Below are positions 27,964 to 37,220 of a stretch of DNA of 64,000 nt, piece by piece (within the stretch, counting starts at the first letter, position 1; every line of letters begins with the position of its first letter). Made by a program: the position numbers and the translations under genes. Origin of the DNA: VRUE01 sp963702175 (GTDB lineage: Bacteria > Actinomycetota > Thermoleophilia > Solirubrobacterales > 70-9); contig OY969721.1 of the NCBI GenBank assembly GCA_963702175.1, positions 124,001 to 188,000 on the forward strand, read 5' to 3'. The notes below the pieces were generated by a model. That model was given only the letters and a program-made list of their open reading frames with translations. It had not been told where the DNA came from and searched no databases.

Positions 27964-28338
27964 ATGAGGGGACTGAAGACGCTTACAGCTGTGCTCTTCG
28001 GAGCCGCGTTGCTGGCCTGCGCGGCGCCCGCCTCGGCTGAGGCTGCCGCCTTCCAGCACTACGTTGGCTGCGGCACGTCGCAGAACGCGAAACCGGCGCA
28101 CAAATGCCCGAAGTCGAGCAAAAAGGGCGCCTTCTTCAAGAGCGTGCGCGGGGAAGTCTTCTACTCGATCTGCGTCAGGTTCCCGTCCGGCCGGAACATC
28201 TGCGCTCCCCGCCAGAAAGCGGTCCAGGGGACGCTCTACGTCAACGAGATCACCTCCAACATCCCCGGCAAACACAAGGTCACCTGGTTCGTCGAGGGCA
28301 AACGCGTCGGCCTCTTCTTCTTCCAAGTCCGCGCCTGA
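27964..28338 (+). CDS. Secreted hypothetical protein
   Basis: 124 aa with a clear signal peptide (LTAVLFGAALLACAAPASAEA). The mature part has four Cys (GCGTSQN, HKCPKSSKK, YSICVRF, NICAPR) and ends in a beta-rich HKVTWFVEGKRVGLFFFQVRA, suggesting a small disulphide-bonded domain. ATG 27964 has GGAGGGAATCCCGG upstream. tsaB starts immediately after it with no evident start codon of its own. Confidence 0.65.
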   Translation: MRGLKTLTAVLFGAALLACAAPASAEAAAFQHYVGCGTSQNAKPAHKCPKSSKKGAFFKSVRGEVFYSICVRFPSGRNICAPRQKAVQGTLYVNEITSNIPGKHKVTWFVEGKRVGLFFFQVRA

Positions 28339-28360
28339 GCCGGGCGGCCCCGCGCCGCTC

Positions 28361-29038
28361 GTCGTCGGCTTCGACACCGCGACCGGTGACACCGCGGTCT
28401 GCGCGTCGCGCGGCGACGAGGTGCTGCACGAGTCGTTGATCGGCCTCGACGCCGACGGCAGTCCGCGCCACTCGACCGCGCTACTCGCTGAGGTGGAGCG
28501 AGCCGCGGCGGCTGCGGGGGGATGGAGCGAGGTCGACTCGATCGCGGTCGGGATCGGCCCGGGGTCCTTCACGGGGCTGCGGATAGGGGTCGCCACGGCA
28601 CGGGCGCTCTCGGCCGGTCTCGGTCTGCCCGCGAGCGGCGTCTGCACGCTCGACGCGATCGGGCGGGGGCTGGTGGAGACAGGAGGCGACTCGCCCGTCC
28701 TGGCCGTCCTCGACGCTCGCCGCGGCGAGGTCTTTGCGGCGCTCTACTCAGCCATCGGGGAGCGGCTCTGGGGACCGCTGGTAGAGGCGCCGGGTGACCT
28801 CGCGAAACGCATCTCCGGCCTACCAGAAGCCCCGTTGGCCGGCGGATCGGGAGCGCTACGATTTCGCGATGAGCTCGGTGTCGAGATGCCCGAGGACGAC
28901 GACCCCGTGCACCGGGTTGCAGCGCGCAACGTCTGCGCCCTCGCTGCCGCTGATGGGACGCGAGACCCCGGTCGTCTCGCACCGATCTACCTAAGGGCCC
29001 CCGACGCGGAGCGTTGGCGTGAGCGAGACGGTGTCTAG
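28361..29038 (+). CDS. tsaB: TsaB, tRNA t6A biosynthesis (start codon unclear)
   Basis: The ASKHA-fold sequence begins at 28361 with VVGFDTATGDTAVCASRGD and continues through GIGPGSFTGLRIGVATARAL and LDARRGEVFAALY. TsaB partners TsaD in forming t6A37. No ATG, GTG or TTG is in frame between about 28262 and 28361; the nearest are ATG 28064, deep inside the preceding gene in another frame, and GTG 28421, which would delete the first strand. The coordinate given is where homology begins. An indel near 28330-28360 or a non-standard start is likely. rimI overlaps its end by 20 bp. Confidence 0.85.
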   Translation, partial: VVGFDTATGDTAVCASRGDEVLHESLIGLDADGSPRHSTALLAEVERAAAAAGGWSEVDSIAVGIGPGSFTGLRIGVATARALSAGLGLPASGVCTLDAIGRGLVETGGDSPVLAVLDARRGEVFAALYSAIGERLWGPLVEAPGDLAKRISGLPEAPLAGGSGALRFRDELGVEMPEDDDPVHRVAARNVCALAAADGTRDPGRLAPIYLRAPDAERWRERDGV

Positions 29039-29489
29039 AGAGCAGAGCGAGCTAGCCCAGCGGCTCGCCATGCGGCGGCTCACCTACAGCGATCTGCCCG
29101 CGGTCCTCTCGGTTGAGCGCCGCTCCTTTCCGACTCCCTGGTCGCTGGCGATGTTCGTGCTCGAGCTCTCCAAGCCCTCGGGCATCTGCCTCGCAGCGAG
29201 CATCGATGACGAGTTGGTCGGCTACCTGGTTTGCTCCCGCTACGACCAGGCCTGGCACCTGATGAACGTCGCGGTCGCACCCGAGCGTCGCCGGGTCGGG
29301 ATCGCCAGTCGCCTGATCTCACAGCTTGTCGAGGAGGCGGGGAGGGAGCTGCCCTTCACGCTCGAGGTACGGGTCTCAAACCGCCCCGCGATCGCGATGT
29401 ACAAGCAGCTCGGCTTCCGCTCCGCCGCCGTCCGTCCCCGCTACTACCAGGACAACGGCGAGGACGCCCTGATCATGTGGCTGGACTGA
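29019..29489 (+). CDS. rimI: Ribosomal-protein-alanine N-acetyltransferase
   Basis: 156 aa GNAT protein. It opens with RRLTYSDLPAVLSVERRSFPTPWS, the usual RimI start. The acetyl-CoA motif is VAPERRRVGIASRLISQLV, followed by LEVRVSNRPAIAMYKQLGF and YYQDNGEDALIMWLD. RimI acetylates the N-terminal Ala of ribosomal protein S18 and other proteins. GTG 29019 overlaps tsaB, which is the normal arrangement. Confidence 0.93.
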   Translation: MSETVSREQSELAQRLAMRRLTYSDLPAVLSVERRSFPTPWSLAMFVLELSKPSGICLAASIDDELVGYLVCSRYDQAWHLMNVAVAPERRRVGIASRLISQLVEEAGRELPFTLEVRVSNRPAIAMYKQLGFRSAAVRPRYYQDNGEDALIMWLD

Positions 29490-29539
29490 GGCCAGGACCG
29501 CTCGTTTGCCGCCCTGGCCCAAGTACGCTCGTCAGCCTG

Positions 29540-30835
29540 CTAGCCGATTCCAGTCCATGTTTTCCCTTTGGATTCGCCACTTAGATCCAGCGTCATCTTC
29601 CCTTTGAACGATGATGTTTTACCTGAAAACAGAAATGGGTAAGACGGAAATAATGCCGCAATCACTGGACTGAATGTGAGGGATTGTATGACTCTTTCAC
29701 CTGGTTCGGTTTCTCCTACGAGATAGCCTTTGAAGCCGATTTTCCCTCCGTAGAAACAGAGCCCTTCCGGTTCAATTGGTTTGAAGTCCATGGTGATAAG
29801 CCAGCCACCTTCTTCAGCCGGTGAGAGTAAGTGATACGTCCGGCCACCATGGAGAAACAGCTTGTCGACGACTTTGAATTTGACAGGGTTTATGATTTCG
29901 CAGATATTTCCTATTTCTCCCATCAGTTTGCACGATTCGAGCACCATCGTGGCACTGACGGCGCCACTTTTGTGGACTTTTAAGATCGTGGCTTCTTCGA
30001 GTGATAGAGCTGTGCAGGTTACTTCTAATTTAATCATTCCATTTGCGATGATCTGGAAGGTTTCGCTCGCAGACCCTAAGATCGTTTCTTTTTCGATCCC
30101 AAGTTCGGTGAGCGTTTTCCCGCCGATTTTCCATTCATTTTTAGGCTGCACCACTTCACCAATCCAGGCCAGTCCTTTAGATTCCCCGCTGAGAGTCTGC
30201 GACATTTTGCCTCTCAGGGTCGCCGGATGAGAACCGAATTCCAATGTGTGGCCGGCGAATAATTTTTCGGTCGTGGAGTTGATCGAGACCGATCGTTCTA
30301 CGGCTTCAAAGCCGTATGTTTCACCCACAAAGCTGCCCGTAACTTCATTTTCCATTGGAAGCGGACATTCTGTGCCTTCTTTGAACTGCACCGTCGTCAG
30401 AGGTTTGCCCGCTTCTTCTGCCTGAAATAAGTCATATGTCCTATCGTCTGAGTTGTGGTAGACGAGTAAGTCTTTGACTTTAAACACGACGGGCTCGATG
30501 AGTTTGCATGTTTCGGTGACGAAGGGTGGACCGGACAGGGTGCAGGAAGAAAGATTCAGAGTGGAATGACCTCCGCCTCCCGATAAGATCTTCCCGTTTT
30601 CACTGGCGAGCGTTTTGCACGCGATTTCGATGGCGTACCAGGGAACCGCGAGTTTGAAGGTTTCGCTCGCGGACCCTGTGATCGCTGCTTCTGTTTTCCC
30701 CAGTTCTTCGAGCGTTTTCCCGCTTATTTTCCATTCCCCTTCAGCCTGTGCCGCGGTAGCGGTTAGCATCAGCGAGAAGGCCGCTACCAGGACGGTCAGG
30801 ACGAGGGCCCTGAGTCGAGGGCTTCCGTGTTTCAT
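29540..30835 (-). CDS. Secreted two-domain protein of unknown function (family C)
   Basis: 431 aa from ATG 30835 (ribosome-binding site GAAAGGAAC). Signal peptide LVLTVLVAAFSLMLTATAAQA, then two homologous ~200-aa domains opening EWKISGKTLEELG and EWKIGGKTLTELG and each closing with a LSGESKG-W phrase. Each has several Cys (for example IACKTL, SSCTLSG, TECPLPM). The base composition is markedly more AT-rich than the flanking genes, suggesting acquisition. It sits on the opposite strand between rimI and tsaD. The same domain occurs at 46829-47452, and a related one in the genes at 38230 and 49432. Confidence 0.75.
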   Translation of the reverse strand: MKHGSPRLRALVLTVLVAAFSLMLTATAAQAEGEWKISGKTLEELGKTEAAITGSASETFKLAVPWYAIEIACKTLASENGKILSGGGGHSTLNLSSCTLSGPPFVTETCKLIEPVVFKVKDLLVYHNSDDRTYDLFQAEEAGKPLTTVQFKEGTECPLPMENEVTGSFVGETYGFEAVERSVSINSTTEKLFAGHTLEFGSHPATLRGKMSQTLSGESKGLAWIGEVVQPKNEWKIGGKTLTELGIEKETILGSASETFQIIANGMIKLEVTCTALSLEEATILKVHKSGAVSATMVLESCKLMGEIGNICEIINPVKFKVVDKLFLHGGRTYHLLSPAEEGGWLITMDFKPIEPEGLCFYGGKIGFKGYLVGETEPGERVIQSLTFSPVIAALFPSYPFLFSGKTSSFKGKMTLDLSGESKGKTWTGIG

Positions 30836-30996
30836 CTCCGTGTTCCTTTCGGATGGTTGTTGGGATGCGACTTCGAAGCACACCTGCAGCAGATCATCCG
30901 TCCCTGACCGATCACCAGTCAAGGTTGCTAAAGCAATGCTTTTGCTGCGCCTGGCACACTCTCAGGGGCGGGTTCCGCGTACCGTTCAAGCCAAGC

Positions 30997-32013
30997 TTGA
31001 AAACCATCCTCGCCATAGAGACTTCCTGCGACGACACCTGCGCGGCGGTGTTGGACGGGCCGCGGATCCTGGCCAACACGATCTCCTCGCAGGCCGAAGC
31101 GCACGCGCGATTCGGGGGCGTGGTGCCGGAGGTGGCTTCGCGCCATCACCTGGAGCTGGTCGTGCCAGTGGTCGAGGACGCGCTTAGCGAGGCTGACGTC
31201 TCGCTAGATGACATCGAGGCCGTCGCGGTCACGGTCGGTCCCGGCCTGATCGGCGCCCTTCTAGTCGGTGTCAGCAGCGCCAAGGCGATCGCGGCGCCGC
31301 GGCGGCTGCCGCTGATCCCAGTCGACCACTTGCAGGGCCACGTCGCCGCGAACTTCCTCGAGCCCGATCCGCTCGAGCCGCCCTTTCTCTGTCTCGTCGC
31401 CAGCGGCGGTCATACGCTGCTGACTGCCGTACGCGACCACGCTGGCCACGAGATCCTCGGGCAGACGCTCGATGACGCTGCGGGTGAGGCCTTCGACAAG
31501 GTCGCCCGCCTGCTCGGGCTCGGCTACCCCGGCGGCCCAGCGCTGGAAAAGCTCGCCGCCGAGGGCGACCCCGAGGCCTTTGAGCTGCCGGTGGCGATGA
31601 GCCGCGACCCCGGGCTCGACTTCAGCTTCAGCGGTCTGAAGACGGCGCTCGTCTACCGCTGCCGCGAGCTCGGCCCGGACGGCGTGCGCGAGCGGCGCGC
31701 CGACCTCGCCGCCAGCTTCCAGGCGGCGGCGGTCGGCCAGCTCACCGCCAAGCTCGATCGGGCACTAAAGAGCGGCGAGTGGAGGGCGGTCGCGCTCGGA
31801 GGCGGTGTCGCCGCCAACGGCCCCCTGCGCGAGGCGGCCGCGGCTCTCTGCGAGAGTCGCGGTATCGAGCTAAAGCTGGTCCCGCCCCAGCTCTGCACCG
31901 ACAACGCCGCGATGATCGGCTCCGCGGCCCGCTTCGCGCCGCGGATCCCCTACCCGGACTACCTCGCCTATGACGCTTTCGCCACGGGCGAGGCCGCGGC
32001 GACCCCGGCGTGA
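30997..32013 (+). CDS. tsaD: tRNA N6-adenosine threonylcarbamoyltransferase
   Basis: 338 aa. Transfers the threonylcarbamoyl group to A37 of ANN-decoding tRNAs. LAIETSCDDTCAAVL opens the ASKHA fold. The metal-binding HxxxH is in VDHLQGHVAAN, with LVASGGHTLL and the C-terminal LCTDNAAMIG Asp ligand. TTG 30997 is chosen because it gives the standard MKTILAIETS start; ATG 30853 would add 48 odd residues. The glutaredoxin-like gene overlaps its end by 4 bp. Confidence 0.94.
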   Translation: MKTILAIETSCDDTCAAVLDGPRILANTISSQAEAHARFGGVVPEVASRHHLELVVPVVEDALSEADVSLDDIEAVAVTVGPGLIGALLVGVSSAKAIAAPRRLPLIPVDHLQGHVAANFLEPDPLEPPFLCLVASGGHTLLTAVRDHAGHEILGQTLDDAAGEAFDKVARLLGLGYPGGPALEKLAAEGDPEAFELPVAMSRDPGLDFSFSGLKTALVYRCRELGPDGVRERRADLAASFQAAAVGQLTAKLDRALKSGEWRAVALGGGVAANGPLREAAAALCESRGIELKLVPPQLCTDNAAMIGSAARFAPRIPYPDYLAYDAFATGEAAATPA

Positions 32014-32258
32014 CCCAGGTTCTCGTCTACTCGCGCCCTGGCTGCCACCTCTGCGAGGAGGCGATGGCGGCGATCGTGGCCCTGGACCGGGACGGCTACC
32101 GGTTCGAGCTGCTCGAGGTCGATATTGAGAGCGACGATCTGCTGCTGCGCCGCCACCTGGAGCGCATCCCCGTGGTCGAGGTCGACGGCGAGGTGGTCTC
32201 CGAGCTGCTGCTCGACGAGGCCGCGCTGCGGGCGAGGCTCGATACTGTGGGGCCGTGA
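32010..32258 (+). CDS. Glutaredoxin-like protein
   Basis: 82 aa, thioredoxin fold with redox CxxC (GCHLCEEAM, residues ~11-19) and the cis-Pro phrase RIPVVEVDGEVV. Probably a small thiol-disulphide reductase (DUF836/GlrX-like). GTG start overlapping the tsaD stop. The redox sensor rex follows 22 bp downstream, a logical redox pairing. Confidence 0.85.
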   Translation: MTQVLVYSRPGCHLCEEAMAAIVALDRDGYRFELLEVDIESDDLLLRRHLERIPVVEVDGEVVSELLLDEAALRARLDTVGP

Positions 32259-32280
32259 GGTCCGAGACGGTGGCCAGGCG

Positions 32281-32952
32281 ATGATCGAGCAGACGATTGG
32301 GGGCGGCGAAGCAGTCGATGGCCTCGCCACGGACGGCGAGCGACTCTCGCTGGGCGTCGCGGCGCGACTCTCCCGCTACCTCCAGGTCCTCACCCAGGCG
32401 CGCAAGATGGGGCGAGAGACGATCTCCTCGCAGGAACTCTCCGAATACACACACATCAACCCGACCCAGATCCGGCGCGACCTCTCCGGCTTCGGCAAGT
32501 TCGGCAAGCGCGGTGTCGGCTACAACGTCGACTCGCTGGTGGCGGAGATCCGCAAGATCCTTCGCACCTCCGGCCAGCACAACATCGCCCTCTTCGGCGC
32601 CGGCCACCTCGGCCAGGCGATTGCCAGCTCCGACATCTTCGCCGACCACGGCTTCCAGGTCGTCGCCATGTTCGACGTCGACCCCTCGGTGGTCGGCAAC
32701 CAGGTCGGCAACCTGCGTGTGCGCGACTTCAGTGAGCTCGAGTCGATCGTCGGCGAGCAGGGGATTGTCGTCGGCGTCCTCGCCGTCCCCGCCGAAGCCG
32801 CCCAGACCGTCGCCGACCGTCTCGTTGAGGCCGGCGTCAAGATCATCTTCAACTACTCCGAGCAGCTGCTCCAGGTGCCGCCGGACGTCACCGTGCACAC
32901 CTCGAGCCCGGCAGTCGACCTTCTCTACGCGCTCTACTTCTACCTCGCCTAG
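32281..32952 (+). CDS. rex: Redox-sensing transcriptional repressor Rex
   Basis: 223 aa from ATG 32281. Winged helix at ~25-85 (RLSRYLQVLTQARKMG, SSQELSEYTHINPTQIRRDL, SGFGKFGKRGVGYNV), then a Rossmann fold with NIALFGAGHLGQAI that senses the NADH/NAD+ ratio, ending in the swapped helix SSPAVDLLYALYFYLA. Rex represses fermentative and respiratory genes when NAD+ is high. A palindromic TTGTGA-type Rex site was not found upstream. Confidence 0.95.
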   Translation: MIEQTIGGGEAVDGLATDGERLSLGVAARLSRYLQVLTQARKMGRETISSQELSEYTHINPTQIRRDLSGFGKFGKRGVGYNVDSLVAEIRKILRTSGQHNIALFGAGHLGQAIASSDIFADHGFQVVAMFDVDPSVVGNQVGNLRVRDFSELESIVGEQGIVVGVLAVPAEAAQTVADRLVEAGVKIIFNYSEQLLQVPPDVTVHTSSPAVDLLYALYFYLA

Positions 32953-32956
32953 GTTC

Positions 32957-34114
32957 GTGTCCCTCGACCTCGACCTCGCTCGCGAGAGATTCGAGTCCTC
33001 GACCGACTTCACGGTCGGGCTCGAGGAGGAGTTCGCGCTCCTCGACCCCGCCTCGCTGGAGTTGGCGCACCGCTTCGAGGATGTCTACGGCGCCTGTCAG
33101 GAAGACGACGTCCTCGCCGACTCCGCCGCCGGTGAGCTGATCGCCTCCGAGATTGAGCTCCGCTCCGGCCGCGCCGGGAGCTTCGCCGAGGCGGTCGCCC
33201 TGCAGCGCGAGCGGCGCACCCGTCTCTTCGCCTTGGTCGAGGGGATGGGGTTGGCGCTGGGGGCGACGGGAACGCACCCTTGGGCGAACTACCTGGACCA
33301 GCGGATCATTGATACGCCTCACTACAACCGACTGCGCCAGGAACTCGGCTGGGTGGCGCAGCGAAACAACACCTGGAGCATGCACGTGCACATGGGCGTG
33401 CGTGGGGCCGACCGGGCGATCGCGGTCTGCGACTGGTTGCGTGAGCTGCTGCCCCTGCTGCTGGCGGTCTCCGCCAACTCGCCCTTTCTCGATCGCAACG
33501 ACACCGGCTTGCACTCCGTCCGCACCGAGATCTTCACCCGCACCTTCCCCCGCTGCGGGGTGCCGAGCCCGTTCGGCGACTGGCGCCGCTACGCCGAGTT
33601 CATCGGGATGCTGGAGCGCGCCGGGAGCGTGGTCGAGTCGACCCAACTCTGGTGGAGCGTTCGCCCCCACCATGCCTTCGGCACGGTCGAGGTGCGGATC
33701 TGCGATGCGCAGGCGCGCGGCGAGGAGTCGTTGGCACTGGCCGGGCTGATCGCGGCCTGCATCGCCCAGACCGCGCTCGACTATGACGAGCACGGCTACG
33801 ATGGGTCGGGACGGCCGCTCGAGGATCGGGAAATCGAGGAGAACCTGTGGCGGGCGATCCGCCACGGGATGAGCGGCAAGCAGATCGACTTTCGGCGTGG
33901 GGTGGAGGTGGAGGCGAGGGTGGTGCTGGAGCGCCTGCTCGCCTGGACCGAGCCGGCGCGCACGCAGCTCGGGATCGAAGTCGAGCTGCCGGAGCGCAAC
34001 GGGGCACAGCGGGCGCGCGAAGCGCTCGACGCTGGCATCACGATCGAGGACATCTACCGCGACGCCGTGGCGGAGACCAAGCGGACCTACTCCGCGACCG
34101 TCCCAGCTTCCTAG
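32957..34114 (+). CDS. Carboxylate-amine ligase, YbdK / glutamate-cysteine ligase type 2
   Basis: 385 aa. GCS2-family ATP-grasp-like ligase: TVGLEEEFALLDPASLEL at ~15-32 (metal-binding Glu), ALGATGTHPWANY, NNTWSMHVHMGVRGADRAI, and RPHHAFGTVEVRICDAQ. It joins glutamate or another carboxylate to an amine; in actinobacteria without glutathione the true substrate is unclear. GTG 32957, 4 bp after rex. Confidence 0.9.
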   Translation: MSLDLDLARERFESSTDFTVGLEEEFALLDPASLELAHRFEDVYGACQEDDVLADSAAGELIASEIELRSGRAGSFAEAVALQRERRTRLFALVEGMGLALGATGTHPWANYLDQRIIDTPHYNRLRQELGWVAQRNNTWSMHVHMGVRGADRAIAVCDWLRELLPLLLAVSANSPFLDRNDTGLHSVRTEIFTRTFPRCGVPSPFGDWRRYAEFIGMLERAGSVVESTQLWWSVRPHHAFGTVEVRICDAQARGEESLALAGLIAACIAQTALDYDEHGYDGSGRPLEDREIEENLWRAIRHGMSGKQIDFRRGVEVEARVVLERLLAWTEPARTQLGIEVELPERNGAQRAREALDAGITIEDIYRDAVAETKRTYSATVPAS

Positions 34115-34204
34115 TTTCACTGGAACGAAACGATTTGGGCGGTCCAACCGTTCTAAGTTTTCGAATGTTCCTTAGAAATAACTAGGGGGTACCGATCAAG
34201 GATC

Positions 34205-35060
34205 ATGTCCATGCTGGGGGCGCTCGACAAGCTCGAGAAACGGTATTGGCACGACATCTGGCGCACGGCGGTCGCGGATGCGGTCGCCGAACTCCGGATC
34301 GACCTGGCGAGGTTCGGGCCCGTGCAGGCCTTGATCGTGCCCGGAGAGCCCTCGGAGCCCTCACTCAACCTGGTCCTCGGCGCAGCGGCGCCTGACGCAG
34401 CCGAGGCAGGGCATCTCGAGGACGCGCTCGCCTGGGCCACCGTGCACGGGGTCGACTACCGCGTCCCGGTCACGCCCGGCTGGCCCGGGACGAAGCGCGC
34501 TGAGGAGCTGCTGAGCGAAAGCGGGCACGAGCAGGGGGCCACCCGCGCGATGCTGATCCGCGACGTCTCGGCACCGGTCCCGTCGGGTTCGCAAGGGATC
34601 GAGGTCCTGACGCTCGACCGCTCAAGCATCGACGAAGGCTTTGCCGGCGCCTTCGCCGAGGGCTACGGCATGCCCTTCTGGGCGGCCACTTTCTTCTTCG
34701 AGCTACCCGGCAGGGAGGACTGGCGCTGTTACATCGCGGCCAGGGGCGATGCGCCGCTCGCCTACGCGGCGATGCTCTCCTACGGCGGCGTCGCGGCACT
34801 GACCTTGGCCCATCCGACGCCCGGAAGGCGCGTCGCCGAGGGGCAGGCCGCCTTGCTCGGCCGCTGCATCGAGGACGCGGCGGCGGCGGGCTGCAGAGAC
34901 GATCCTGGCCGAGGTCGAGCAGCCTCAGCCCGGCGCGCGACCCTCTATCGGACGCGAGAGCCTTCTCATGGCAGGATTCGAGCAGGCCTTCGTCCGCGCC
35001 GACTGGCGTCCTCCGCGCCACGCGGTCGCCGAACGCGGCCTGCGTCAGCGCTGGCTGTAG
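34205..35060 (+). pseudogene. GNAT-family N-acetyltransferase, frameshifted near 34895
   Basis: The first frame reads from ATG 34205 to the AALLGRCIEDAAAAGC helix typical of a GNAT fold. One extra base at about 34895 (CTGCAGAG) then shifts the frame. In the +1 frame the protein continues naturally as ETILAEVEQPQPGA, LLMAGFEQAFVRADWRPP and stops at 35058-35060. The unshifted frame instead runs on as Arg/Ala-rich sequence to 35098. Either a real inactivation or a 1-bp assembly error. The N-terminal ~140 residues are not clearly GNAT, so it may be a two-domain enzyme. Upstream (34115-34204) is a short AT-richer gap. Confidence 0.75.
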
Positions 35061-35134
35061 GCGGGCGCGGGGCGCATCTGCGCCGCTCCCGCATATAGAC
35101 TCCCGCGCCGCTCAAATCCACCGGAGGGACTGAC

Positions 35135-37219
35135 TTGACCAGCTTCTTGACCGATTACGGAGTCGTCGTCGCGCTCGTCTGCGCAGGGGCGGCTGTGCTC
35201 TACGGACTTTTGATCACCCAGCGCCTGCTCGCGAAGTCGCCGGGCAACGAGCGCATGCAGGAAATCTCGGGAGCGGTGCAGGAAGGCGCCAGCGCGTACC
35301 TGAACCGCCAGTACACGATCATCGCTGCCGTCGCGGTGCCGATCGCGATTCTTCTCCTGATCCTGCAGAACTGGGAGACCGCGGTCGGCTTCGTCATCGG
35401 CGGAATCCTCTCCGGTGCCACCGGCTTCATCGGCATGAACCTCTCGGTGCGTGCCAACTCGCGCGTCGCCGAGGCGGCGCGCGGGGGCGTGCCGCCGGCC
35501 CTCGACGTCGCCTTCAAGGGCGGCTCGGTTACCGGCATGCTCGTGGTTGGCCTGGCGCTGTTCGGCGTCGCCGGCTACTACGGGATCCTCGTCGCCACCG
35601 GTAGCACCGACGAGCACGCTGTCGATGCTCTGATCGGGCTCGGCTTCGGCGGCTCGCTGATCTCCGTCTTCGCCCGGCTCGGCGGCGGCATCTTCACCAA
35701 GGCCGCCGACGTCGGCGCCGACCTCGTCGGCAAGGTCGAGGCAGGCATCCCCGAGGATGACCCGCGCAACCCGGCCGTGATCGCCGACAACGTCGGTGAC
35801 AACGTCGGCGACTGCGCCGGCATGGCCGCCGACCTGTTCGAGACTTATGCGGTCACCTCAGTCGCGGTGATGCTGCTCGGCGTACTCACCTTCACCGGCG
35901 CCGGCGGCGACTATCTGCGCGAGGTGGCGATATATCCGCTGGTGCTCGGGGCGGTCGCGATCCTCGCCTCGATCGTCGGGGCGCTTTCGGTGCGGACCAA
36001 GACGGACCGGGTCGAGGGAGCGCTCTACCAGGGCCTGATCATCTCCGGGCTGCTCTCGATCGCCGCCTTCTACCCGATCACCGAGTGGCTGATGAGTGAT
36101 GCCGTCCAGTACGGGCTCGACGTGGGGGCTGACGCGATCACCACCACCGACCTCTGGCTCTGCGCGGTGATCGGCATCGCCGTCACCGGGTTCCTCTTCA
36201 TCATCACCGACTACTACACCTCGACCCGCTTCCGCCCGGTGAGGACCACAGCGGAAGCGTCCCAGACCGGACACGCGACGAACATCATCCAGGGCCTTGC
36301 CCAGGGCTTCCAGTCGACCGCCGCGCCGGCCATGGTGATCGCGCTGGCGATCCTTGGCGCTAACGAGCTGGCGGGCATCTACGGGATCGGCGTCGCCGTG
36401 ATGGCGCAGCTCTCACTGTGTGGCTTGATCGTCGCTCTCGACGCCTTCGGGCCGATCACCGACAACGCCGGTGGGATCGCCGAGATGGCCGAGCTGCCCG
36501 AGGAGGTGCGCAACGTCACCGATCCGCTTGACGCGGTGGGCAACACCACCAAGGCCGTGACCAAGGGTTACGCGATCGGTTCGGCGGCGCTGGCGGCGCT
36601 GGTTCTCTTCGCCGCCTTTGAAATCGAGCTCAAAGCTGAGGAGCCTGGGCTCGCGCTCGGCAATCTCTTCAACCTGACCAGCCCCGAGGTGCTGGTTGGG
36701 CTGATCATCGGCGGCATGATGGTCTACCTATTCTCCGCCTTCGCGATCGAGGCCGTCGGCCGCGCCGGAGGTCAAGTCGTCGAGGAGGTGCGCAAGCAGT
36801 TCCGTGAGCACCCGGGGATCATGGAGGGCACCGAAAAGCCCGACTACGGCAAGACGGTGAGCATCGTCACCCTGGCGGCGCAGAAGGAGATGATCCTGCC
36901 CTCGCTGATTCCGATCGTCATTCCTGTGATCGTTGGTGTACTGAGTGTGCAGGCGCTCGGCGGCCTGCTGATCGGTGTCATCGTCGTTGGTCTCTTCGCC
37001 GCGATCTCGATGACTGCCGGCGGCGGTGCCTGGGACAATGCAAAGAAGCTGATCGAGGACGGCGCCTTCGGCGGCAAGGGTTCCCCTGCCCACGCCGCCT
37101 CCGTCACCGGTGACACCGTCGGCGACCCCTACAAGGACACCGCCGGCCCCGCGATCAACCCGATGATCAAGGTCGCCAACATCGTCGCGATCCTAATCAT
37201 CCCAATCGTCCACTTCTAA
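35135..37219 (+). CDS. hppA: K+-independent H+-translocating membrane pyrophosphatase
   Basis: 694 aa, ~16 membrane helices. Couples PPi hydrolysis to proton export. Pyrophosphate/Mg site: DVGADLVGKVEAGIPEDDPR and NPAVIADNVGDNVGDCAG near 190-230, with a second acidic cluster GDTVGDPYKDTAGPA near the end. GNTTKAVTKG near 470 has Lys at the position that marks the K+-independent class (Ala in K+-dependent enzymes), which usually pumps H+. TTG start at 35135 with a CGGAGGG ribosome-binding site. Confidence 0.95.
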   Translation: MTSFLTDYGVVVALVCAGAAVLYGLLITQRLLAKSPGNERMQEISGAVQEGASAYLNRQYTIIAAVAVPIAILLLILQNWETAVGFVIGGILSGATGFIGMNLSVRANSRVAEAARGGVPPALDVAFKGGSVTGMLVVGLALFGVAGYYGILVATGSTDEHAVDALIGLGFGGSLISVFARLGGGIFTKAADVGADLVGKVEAGIPEDDPRNPAVIADNVGDNVGDCAGMAADLFETYAVTSVAVMLLGVLTFTGAGGDYLREVAIYPLVLGAVAILASIVGALSVRTKTDRVEGALYQGLIISGLLSIAAFYPITEWLMSDAVQYGLDVGADAITTTDLWLCAVIGIAVTGFLFIITDYYTSTRFRPVRTTAEASQTGHATNIIQGLAQGFQSTAAPAMVIALAILGANELAGIYGIGVAVMAQLSLCGLIVALDAFGPITDNAGGIAEMAELPEEVRNVTDPLDAVGNTTKAVTKGYAIGSAALAALVLFAAFEIELKAEEPGLALGNLFNLTSPEVLVGLIIGGMMVYLFSAFAIEAVGRAGGQVVEEVRKQFREHPGIMEGTEKPDYGKTVSIVTLAAQKEMILPSLIPIVIPVIVGVLSVQALGGLLIGVIVVGLFAAISMTAGGGAWDNAKKLIEDGAFGGKGSPAHAASVTGDTVGDPYKDTAGPAINPMIKVANIVAILIIPIVHF

Positions 37220-37220
37220 G

